From Caldicellulosiruptor saccharolyticus DSM 8903 (lineage in GTDB: Bacteria; Bacillota; Thermoanaerobacteria; Caldicellulosiruptorales; Caldicellulosiruptoraceae): 64,000 nt of DNA. Below, piece after piece: positions 57,912 to 64,000 of the stretch. Location of the stretch: positions 1,095,501 through 1,159,500 of the forward strand of contig NC_009437.1 in the NCBI RefSeq assembly GCF_000016545.1, given 5' to 3'. Made by a program: the position numbers and the translations under genes. Numbering within the stretch: position 1 is the first letter of the stretch; every line of letters begins with the position of its first letter. A model generated the notes under the pieces. That model worked only from the letters and a program-made list of their open reading frames with translations. It was not told where the DNA came from and searched no databases.

Positions 57912-60163
57912 GAAGAGACGCTTTGTTTTTGGCTGTATTTCTAATTATTGGCATTGTGCTTGGCAAAAATTTATCCACCATTAGTCTGTTATTTACTTTC
58001 CTTGTTGTATTGACATTTGGCTTTTTCACTTTAAATTTCTATTTTTTGAAAGAAAAAAAGATTGATATGATTCTCTTTCTGTTAGCAATAGGTCTTTTTG
58101 TATATGCTTCTTTTAGAACATTTTATATCTTTAACTTTTTTGAGCCAGAAGTTTCCTTAGATAATAAAGAAGTTATTATTATTGGTAAGGTTTCTTCGTT
58201 TCCAGAGATTAGCAAGGACAAGGTTTCTTTTTATTTAAAGACAAGAGTAAATAAGAGGTATGTAAACATAAGAATTACCACTAATACAGGGAAAAATTTT
58301 TATTATGGAGATATTGTAAAGGTATATGGCAAATTGAAGATACCGAAAGGAAAGACGAGCAGGTATGGATTTGATTATAAGGAATACTTAAAAGCTAAAG
58401 GTGCTTTATATACTCTTTATGCTAAAAAGCTATATATTGTTTCTGCATCTCACAATATTCTAACTTATCTTAACATGTTCTCAAGCAAATTAAACCATCT
58501 TATAAATACTTCTTTTAAAACTGAAATATCATCACTTTTAAATGGTTTAATCCTTGGGAACAAATCTACAATTCCTGATGACGTTTACAAGGATTTTCAA
58601 AGAAGTGGGCTTGCGCATCTTCTTGCTGTTTCAGGTGGAAATGTGGGTGTGCTTTGTGCGTTTATTGAGGTTTTATTCAGAAAAGTTTTAAAAGTTTACG
58701 GAAGAGGAGTAAATCTGATAATAATTGGCATCATAGTCATATTTGCAATCATAACAGGTCTTTCTCCCTCAGTTGTGAGAGCCTCTATTATGGCAATAAT
58801 ATATTATCTTGGGAGGATAATATATAGAAATCCAGACACATTAAATAGTTTAGCAGTAGCCGCAGTTTTAATGCTGGTTATAAATCCTCTTTACCTTTTT
58901 GACATTGGATTTCAGCTCTCTTTTTTAAGTGTGCTCTCTATAGTAATTTTTTACAGAAGAATATATGAGTATTTTATAAAGGTCAAAGTTCCTACAAGTA
59001 TATCTTCACTTTGCGCAGTTTCAGTCTCAGCCCAAATTTTGATTTTGCCACTTTTAGCTTACTACTTTTGTGAAGTTTCATTGATTTCCTTTTTGACAAA
59101 TCTCATTGCAGTGCCCTTAGCAGGAGCGCTGGTACCAATAGGACTTGTGTATTACATACTTTTACTATTTGGAATAGACTTCATTGTGTTGAAGTGGGTG
59201 CTATTGGTAATTGTCAAAGTTTTAATTTGGGTTTCACAACTGTCACATATGAGATTTTCGTATGTAAAAATTGCATTTTGGGATGAAAAATTAGTGGTTG
59301 CTTACTACATACTTATTTTGATCCCACTTTATAAAAAGGTTATTCCAAAGTTTTTAAAACTTTTAATGTATTCAACTATTTCAGCTCTTGTGCTAATATT
59401 TATTTTACAGGTAGTTATAAACTACAATAGACTAAATATCAGCGTGATTGATGTAGGACAAGGAGAGAGCAGTCTTATAACATACAAAGGGTTTTCAATG
59501 CTCATTGATACAGGGCCGACCAACGAAGATTTTAGTTCTCTCAAGCGTATAGTTTTGCCATACATCTTGAAAAACAATGTCTCAAAGATTGATGTTTTGG
59601 TCCTTACACACAAACATAACGACCACATAGGTGATTTTGATTATCTTTTAAATGAGATGAAGGTGCGTGTAATTGTAACATCAAGAGAGGTTTATACTGA
59701 AAATATTGAAAAGTTAAAAGGAAGATATGTGGTTTTAATTGATAAATTAAAAGGGTTTTCTTATAAAGACCTAAAGGTCTTTTTCTTTCCACCGGTTGAA
59801 CAAGACTCAAATTCGTCTGTGGTCACAAAGATTGTTTTAGGAAACTTCAGTATGCTTTTTACTGGAGATGCTTCTTATGAGTCAGAAAAAGAATATATAA
59901 AGAAATTTAACCTTCGGGCAACTGTATTAAAAGTTGGTCATCATGGTAGCAATACTGCAACATCTGAAGAATTTTTGGAAAGTGTTGCTCCAAAGGTGGC
60001 AGTGATATCTGTTGGAAAGAACAACATATTTGGACATCCGTCGGAGGATGTTTTACAAAGGCTTAAAAAGAAAAAGATAAAAGTATTCAGGACAGATTTA
60101 AATGGTACAATTAAAATAGTAAAGACCAAAAATGAGGTTTTAATAAATCCTTATATGAGGTGA
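57908..60163 (+). CDS. comEC: ComEC/Rec2 DNA internalisation channel
   Basis: A 751-residue membrane protein that in naturally competent bacteria forms the channel for single-stranded DNA uptake. It has an N-terminal OB-like extracellular region (DUF4131, ~residues 40-190) after the first membrane helices; a competence membrane domain (~210-500, with LAVSGGNVGVLCAF and TGLSPSVVRASIMA); and a C-terminal MBL domain (~515-751, with DVGQGESSLI, LTHKHNDHIGD, LFTGDAS and KVGHHGSNTATS). Motifs and length look intact, so a functional channel is possible. Confidence 0.95.
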   Translation: MRRDALFLAVFLIIGIVLGKNLSTISLLFTFLVVLTFGFFTLNFYFLKEKKIDMILFLLAIGLFVYASFRTFYIFNFFEPEVSLDNKEVIIIGKVSSFPEISKDKVSFYLKTRVNKRYVNIRITTNTGKNFYYGDIVKVYGKLKIPKGKTSRYGFDYKEYLKAKGALYTLYAKKLYIVSASHNILTYLNMFSSKLNHLINTSFKTEISSLLNGLILGNKSTIPDDVYKDFQRSGLAHLLAVSGGNVGVLCAFIEVLFRKVLKVYGRGVNLIIIGIIVIFAIITGLSPSVVRASIMAIIYYLGRIIYRNPDTLNSLAVAAVLMLVINPLYLFDIGFQLSFLSVLSIVIFYRRIYEYFIKVKVPTSISSLCAVSVSAQILILPLLAYYFCEVSLISFLTNLIAVPLAGALVPIGLVYYILLLFGIDFIVLKWVLLVIVKVLIWVSQLSHMRFSYVKIAFWDEKLVVAYYILILIPLYKKVIPKFLKLLMYSTISALVLIFILQVVINYNRLNISVIDVGQGESSLITYKGFSMLIDTGPTNEDFSSLKRIVLPYILKNNVSKIDVLVLTHKHNDHIGDFDYLLNEMKVRVIVTSREVYTENIEKLKGRYVVLIDKLKGFSYKDLKVFFFPPVEQDSNSSVVTKIVLGNFSMLFTGDASYESEKEYIKKFNLRATVLKVGHHGSNTATSEEFLESVAPKVAVISVGKNNIFGHPSEDVLQRLKKKKIKVFRTDLNGTIKIVKTKNEVLINPYMR

Positions 60164-60166
60164 TTT

Positions 60167-61177
60167 TTGAAAATGGACAAGTCAAAAGAGATAATAAAAG
60201 AGTTAAACTCTCAGCTTCTAAAAAAAGAGTTTAAAAAGATTTATCTTTTTTATGGTCAAGAGATTTTCCTCATAGATGAGTATACAAAAAGAATAAGTAT
60301 GACAATTGTAAATGGCAATATAAACAACATTATAAGGTTTGATGGTGAGGATGCAAACTACAACGATATTGTAAACGAGATGATTTCAATATCGTTTGAT
60401 TTGCAGCCACGAGTTTTGATATTCAAGAACTTTTTCAAATACAGCACAACAAACTCAAACTTGAATCTCTCTGCCATAGTTGAAAGGTTAAAAGACTTTA
60501 ACAGCGATAAAGTTTATATAATTTTTAAAGAGTATGAAGCGAAAGAAAATAAATTGTTCAACAGTTTAAAGTCAATAGCATTTTCTGCTGAGTTTACAAC
60601 TCCTTCTATGCCAGACTTGATAAAATGGGTTCAAAACATTATGGCAAAGGAAGGCAAAGTTATTTCAGAGAACATGGCACAAGAGATTATTATGCACTAC
60701 AACAAAGACATGATGCTCATATACAATTACTTGCAGGTGCTTATTTCATACCTTGGCAAAAAGAGCAGACCTGCACATGAGGATATTCTAAAAACTTTAA
60801 CAGACAATCCTCAAGACCACATTTTCCAGATGCTTGACGCTTTTGCAACAAAGGATGTTGAAAGTGGTTTTAGGTATTTAAAAGAGCTTTATCAGCTTAA
60901 AACAAGTGTGAGCAAGATTCTTGCTCTTATTCTTCGTCACTTTAAAATACTTGGAATGATGAAAGAGCTGCAGGAGACAAACAAAAAACAGATTGCAAAA
61001 CAGCTTGGTATACTTGAATTTTTTGTTGACAAGTACAAAAAACAATCTGAGGCGTTTACCTTAGACAAGATTAAAAATATTATTCAAAGAACAATCGAAT
61101 ATGAATACATGATCAAAAGAGGACAAATTGATGATGAGACAGCACTTGAGATGCTTTTGTACCAGATTGTCAAATAA
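60167..61177 (+). CDS. holA: DNA polymerase III subunit delta
   Basis: Clamp-loader delta subunit, which opens the sliding clamp. 336 residues; the N-terminal segment KKIYLFYGQEIFLIDEYTKRI is the degenerate AAA+ P-loop region typical of HolA, and the end FVDKYKKQSEAFTLDKIKNII and DDETALEMLLYQI fits the family C-terminus. TTG 60167 is 6 nt after GAGG; ATG 60173 is the alternative. It follows comEC, the common comEC-holA-rpsT arrangement of Firmicutes, with rpsT convergent here. Confidence 0.92.
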   Translation: MKMDKSKEIIKELNSQLLKKEFKKIYLFYGQEIFLIDEYTKRISMTIVNGNINNIIRFDGEDANYNDIVNEMISISFDLQPRVLIFKNFFKYSTTNSNLNLSAIVERLKDFNSDKVYIIFKEYEAKENKLFNSLKSIAFSAEFTTPSMPDLIKWVQNIMAKEGKVISENMAQEIIMHYNKDMMLIYNYLQVLISYLGKKSRPAHEDILKTLTDNPQDHIFQMLDAFATKDVESGFRYLKELYQLKTSVSKILALILRHFKILGMMKELQETNKKQIAKQLGILEFFVDKYKKQSEAFTLDKIKNIIQRTIEYEYMIKRGQIDDETALEMLLYQIVK

Positions 61178-61195
61178 AAAGGCAATATAAAATAT

Positions 61196-61236
61196 AAAAA
61201 GGCTATCCAATAGAGAATAGCTGGACAGCCCTTTTT
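61196..61236. terminator. Terminator between holA and rpsT
   Basis: AAAAAGGCTATCCA and TGGACAGCCCTTTTT form a stem; on the minus strand the mismatch becomes a G-U pair, so it is stronger for rpsT. T-runs exist on both sides. Confidence 0.8.
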
Positions 61237-61238
61237 CT

Positions 61239-61538
61239 TTATTGAGCTTTCTTTTCTGGTTGTGGTGTAGATAAAGCAGCATACTTGTTGATTAGCTTCA
61301 TTAATCTTGACTTCTTCCTTGAGGCATTGTTCTTGTGGATAACACCCTTTGCAGCTGTTTGGTCAATTAGCTTTGCAGCTTTTGAATAGAGCTCTTTTGC
61401 CTTTTCAATGTCACCTGCTAAAAGTGCTTTCTTTACTTCTTTGATAGCCTTTTTCATCTTAAACTTTTGAATTTTATTCTCAATAGTTCTGCGTCTTATA
61501 ACTTTTATCTTCTTTTTTGCAGATTTTGTATTTGCCAA
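61239..61538 (-). CDS. rpsT: 30S ribosomal protein S20
   Basis: Small, very basic 16S-rRNA-binding protein of the 30S subunit. The 99 residues start MANTKSAKKKIKVIRRR and contain the KGVIHKNNASRKKSRLMKLIN signature, typical of bS20. It starts with TTG, as rpsT often does, with GGAGGTG upstream, and has a strong own promoter. Confidence 0.97.
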   Translation of the reverse strand: MANTKSAKKKIKVIRRRTIENKIQKFKMKKAIKEVKKALLAGDIEKAKELYSKAAKLIDQTAAKGVIHKNNASRKKSRLMKLINKYAALSTPQPEKKAQ

Positions 61539-61576
61539 CCCTTTTCACCTCCACTCAAAATTTAAGACTAATTGCT

Positions 61577-61605
61577 ATTTTACCACGAGCAAAATAAAAT
61601 TGCAA
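61577..61605 (-). promoter_or_regulatory. Promoter of rpsT
   Basis: On the minus strand TTGCAA (61605-61600), 17 nt, TAAAAT (61582-61577), leaving a ~30-nt leader before GGAGGTG. Confidence 0.75.
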
Positions 61606-61625
61606 CAGATGTCTTACCAGAAGTT

Positions 61626-61660
61626 AAAACAAAAAGGGTAAGGCTTTTAACCTTACCACC
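61626..61660 (-). terminator. Terminator of ldh
   Basis: On the minus strand GGTAAGG / CCTTACC with a 7-nt loop, followed by CTTTTTGTTTT; the stem can be extended on the outside by GGGT/ACCC-type pairs. Confidence 0.8.
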
Positions 61661-61687
61661 CATTACAAATTTATAACCGAACTTAAT

Positions 61688-62632
61688 CTAAATATCAAGA
61701 GAATTTATTACGTTTTTGATAATTTGTGCAGAATTTTTTAGTTTTTCTTTTTCTTCATCTGTCAAAGGTATATCAAAAACTTTTGCAACTCCATTTTTGT
61801 TCACAATTGCAGGAAGTGACAAAGCAACATCCTTTATCCCATATACATCATCAACTACTGAAGACACAGGCAAGATTGAGTTTTCATCTCTTATAATTGC
61901 TTCAACAATTCTTCTTACTGCTAAAGCAATTGCATAGTAAGTTGCTCCTTTTCTTCCAATTATTTCATAGGCAGCATTTCTGACCTTGTTGAATATTTCC
62001 TCTTTGACCTCAGGTGAGCAGTTCTTACCGCATAACAGACACTCTTGCATAAAATTCACACCACCGATGTTTGTGAGACTCCATGCTGCAATCTCGCTGT
62101 CTCCATGTTCACCTAATATATATGCATGAACATTTCTCACATCGACTTGGCAATGCTGTGCCAAAAGATATCTAAACCTTGAGCTGTCTAAAACAGTCCC
62201 GGAGCCCAAAACCTGATTTTTTGGAAACCCTGATACTTTATACACAACGTATGTCAAGACATCAACTGGGTTTGTCACCATCAGCAATATGGCATCCTTT
62301 GTATATTTAATAATATTCTCAACAATCGATTTTGTAACCTGTGCATTTTTCTTTGTCAAATCAAGCCTTGTCTCACCCGGCTTTTGATTTGCACCAGCTG
62401 TTATAATCACTATATCTGCATCTTTGCAATCTTCATAATCGCCCGCCCAGATTTTAACTGGCTTAACAAAAGATATTCCATGATTTAAATCCATTGCCTC
62501 TCCTTCAGCTTTTGCGCGGTTCACATCGATCAAAACAAGCTCTGTTGCAAGTCCCGCATCCATAATTGCAAAAGCTGTTGAAGATCCAACAAAACCAGTA
62601 CCAACAATAACAATTTTACCAGGTTTTCTCAC
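61688..62632 (-). CDS. ldh: L-lactate dehydrogenase
   Basis: NAD-dependent reduction of pyruvate to lactate, the main fermentative route here. 314 residues, normal length. NAD motif [15 protein letters not shown] (residues 9-23), [11 protein letters not shown], the substrate-binding arginine region [10 protein letters not shown], and the catalytic histidine in [11 protein letters not shown] start with AGGAGGA upstream; its own promoter region is AT-rich and shared, divergently, with the ABC operon. Confidence 0.95.
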   Translation of the reverse strand: MRKPGKIVIVGTGFVGSSTAFAIMDAGLATELVLIDVNRAKAEGEAMDLNHGISFVKPVKIWAGDYEDCKDADIVIITAGANQKPGETRLDLTKKNAQVTKSIVENIIKYTKDAILLMVTNPVDVLTYVVYKVSGFPKNQVLGSGTVLDSSRFRYLLAQHCQVDVRNVHAYILGEHGDSEIAAWSLTNIGGVNFMQECLLCGKNCSPEVKEEIFNKVRNAAYEIIGRKGATYYAIALAVRRIVEAIIRDENSILPVSSVVDDVYGIKDVALSLPAIVNKNGVAKVFDIPLTDEEKEKLKNSAQIIKNVINSLDI

Positions 62633-62857
62633 AAAGTATTCCTCCTATTTTATTGAACTTTTCTAGCTTAATTTTACCCTCAAAATAGGATATTTAAACT
62701 GACAAAAAAATTTTTTAAAACATAAAACAGTATAAATATAAAACGATTTTTTCTTTCCAATTGAATACCAATAATTTTAAGCCTTCATTTTTACGGGATA
62801 GAATAATTGAAAAATGAGAAGATAACTTAATAAGTATGAACAAATACATGCATACAA

Positions 62858-62869
62858 TTCAAACGATTG
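62858..62869 (+). repeat. Operator-like repeat, copy 1
   Basis: TTCAAACGATTG. One of three copies of TTCARACRATTG around the promoter of the oligopeptide-type ABC operon. Confidence 0.55.
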
Positions 62870-62885
62870 AAAATTTTTTGATATA

Positions 62886-62897
62886 TTCAGACAATTG
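62886..62897 (+). repeat. Operator-like repeat, copy 2
   Basis: TTCAGACAATTG, starting 28 nt after copy 1 and 17 nt before the -35 box. Confidence 0.55.
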
Positions 62898-62913
62898 AAT
62901 GCTTTCGCATGTA

Positions 62914-62942
62914 TTGATTATGCAAAAACTTAGTGCTATAAT
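62914..62942 (+). promoter_or_regulatory. Promoter of the oligopeptide-type ABC operon
   Basis: TTGATT (62914-62919), exactly 17 nt, TATAAT (62937-62942). Predicted transcript start near 62949, about 95 nt before the GTG. The surrounding 410-nt gap between ldh and this operon holds no gene. Confidence 0.8.
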
Positions 62943-62980
62943 AATCAACAGTAAATTCTGAATTAAATACTTTATAAATA

Positions 62981-62992
62981 TTCAAACAATTG
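62981..62992 (+). repeat. Operator-like repeat, copy 3
   Basis: TTCAAACAATTG, about 32 nt downstream of the predicted transcript start, hence inside the leader. Confidence 0.55.
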
Positions 62993-63044
62993 CATGAATA
63001 TACACATTTTATCTATAAAATTAATTCTGAAGGAGAGAGAAGAA

Positions 63045-63965
63045 GTGGCAAGATACATATTAAAGAGGTTATTATGGTCAGCTGTATCCTTGTTTGTAAT
63101 TATAACTGTAACTTTTTTCCTTATGAGAATGATACCCGGTGGGCCTTTTACAGGTGAAAAAACACTACCTGAACAGATTTTGAAAAATTTAAACGAAAAA
63201 TATGGTTTAAATCAGCCAATTGGTGTTCAATATGTAAAATATCTAAAAAGCCTTCTTCATGGTGATTTAGGAATTTCAATGAGAAACCAGGGAAGAACAG
63301 TAAATGAGATTATTGCTGAAACATTTCCGGTTTCCGCGAAGATTGGTATTATAGCGATAATTGTGAGTCTATTGGTTGGGATTCCTTTGGGAATTTGGTC
63401 GGCTGTGAACCAAGGAAAGTGGCAAGACCATCTTTCAATGGTGTTAGCTACAATATTCATAACAATACCTGGCTTTGTTCTTGCAATAATTTTAATGTAC
63501 ATCTTTGGTGTGAAGCTTCAACTTGTGCCTATAATGGGTTTAGATGAGCCAAGAAGTTATATTCTGCCGGTGATAACCTTGGCAGCATACCCAATATCTT
63601 TTATTGCAAGGCTCATTCGAAGCAGTATGCTTGAAAGCTTGTCCCAAGACTATATAAGAACTGCACGGGCAAAAGGACTTTCAGATTTTGTAGTTATATA
63701 CAAGCACGCATTGAAAAACTCTTTAATTCCTGTTGTCACATATTTAGGACCATTGATTGCAGGAGTTTTAACAGGTAGTTTTGTTGTTGAAAAGATTTTT
63801 TCAATACCTGGAATGGGAAGATTTTATGTTGATAGTATCTCAAACAGAGACTATTCGCTTGTGATGGGAACAACAATATTCTATGCAGCGTTTTTGATAT
63901 TTATGAATCTTATTGTGGATATCATCTATGTATTTATAGACCCACGTATTAAACTTGAGGACTAA
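63045..63965 (+). CDS. Oligopeptide/oligosaccharide ABC transporter permease (OppB/DppB type)
   Basis: A 306-residue permease with six membrane helices. N-terminal ARYILKRLLWSAVSLFVIITVTFFLMRMIPGGPF is typical of DppB/OppB, and the EAA loop is RTARAKGLSDFVVIYKHALKNSLIPV. GTG 63045 is 7 nt after AAGGAGAG; in-frame codons upstream from ATG 62994 overlap the operator-like repeat and are rejected. In cellulolytic Firmicutes this family imports oligosaccharides as well as peptides, so the substrate is open. Confidence 0.92.
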   Translation: MARYILKRLLWSAVSLFVIITVTFFLMRMIPGGPFTGEKTLPEQILKNLNEKYGLNQPIGVQYVKYLKSLLHGDLGISMRNQGRTVNEIIAETFPVSAKIGIIAIIVSLLVGIPLGIWSAVNQGKWQDHLSMVLATIFITIPGFVLAIILMYIFGVKLQLVPIMGLDEPRSYILPVITLAAYPISFIARLIRSSMLESLSQDYIRTARAKGLSDFVVIYKHALKNSLIPVVTYLGPLIAGVLTGSFVVEKIFSIPGMGRFYVDSISNRDYSLVMGTTIFYAAFLIFMNLIVDIIYVFIDPRIKLED

Positions 63966-63987
63966 TTTTAAGGGGGCAAAGAAAATA

Positions 63988-64000
63988 ATGGAGAATATAT
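63988..64000 (+). CDS. Start of the next gene of the ABC operon (truncated by window end)
   Basis: ATG at 63988 follows AAGGGGGC by 12 nt or so and reads MENI before the window ends. By position it is likely the second permease (OppC type) or binding protein, but nothing in four codons shows it. Confidence 0.4.

Noticed and set aside
1..64000. CRISPR array, rRNA operon or replication origin
   Set aside because: No regularly spaced repeats, no rRNA sequence and no DnaA-box cluster noticed on reading.

Overview
The window is AT-rich, densely coded and organised in tight same-strand operons with frequent GTG and TTG starts. Spore-germination genes, SpoIIR, SLH/fibronectin surface proteins, a GH42 beta-galactosidase, a tungstate transporter and a bacterial L-lactate dehydrogenase together point to an anaerobic, probably thermophilic, plant-polysaccharide-using member of the Firmicutes (Bacillota). 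Caldicellulosiruptor is my best guess at the genus; this is inference from gene content and style, not a database match.

Layout. 1-6.3 kb: tungstate importer tupABC followed by a molybdenum/tungsten pterin cofactor cluster (two moeA paralogues, moaA, a moaC-MOSC fusion, and a convergent moaB/mog-type gene). 6.4-14.8 kb: housekeeping genes (two GNAT acetyltransferases, a lone cheR, a wecA/tagO-type transferase, a GerMN lipoprotein, rph, rdgB, a YfcE-type phosphoesterase) and rhamnulokinase with a DeoR regulator. 14.8-18.9 kb, minus strand: aspartate-family amino-acid operon (ACT protein, hom, thrB, lysC), whose first gene carries an in-frame stop. 19-24 kb: a gerABC-type germinant receptor operon plus spoIIR. 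24-31.6 kb: apt, rel, dtd, an MBL hydrolase, hemZ, a radical SAM gene and wecB. 31.6-40 kb: three consecutive exported surface proteins, two very large with fibronectin-type repeats. 40-45.8 kb: a polar amino-acid ABC transporter, a DMT exporter and a beta-CASP ribonuclease with a duplicated C-terminal extension.

45.8-48.3 kb is the accessory part: a decayed Phd/RelE-type toxin-antitoxin pair, an integrase N-terminal fragment, and a strong promoter driving a compact multi-helix RNA that runs convergently into an intact DUF3800 gene, ending next to a tRNA-Arg gene. The RNA-DUF3800 pair is the most interesting system in the window. Families of structured RNAs next to DUF3800 genes have been reported from comparative genomics, but their function is not known to me.

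48.5-54.2 kb: an alpha/beta hydrolase, a rhodopsin-transducer-like protein beside the GH42 enzyme, and a radical SAM/DUF4130 pair thought to act on DNA. 54.3-61.5 kb: a secreted coiled-coil protein, an FAD oxidoreductase, a PHP phosphoesterase, comEC, holA and rpsT. 61.7-64 kb: ldh and the start of an oligopeptide-type ABC operon whose promoter is flanked by three copies of a 12-bp repeat.

Working together: the wecA/tagO and wecB enzymes could supply the secondary wall polymer that SLH-type surface proteins bind. TupABC and the pterin genes would supply tungsto- or molybdoenzymes. Where several start codons were possible I used the Shine-Dalgarno position to choose, and say so in the entry.
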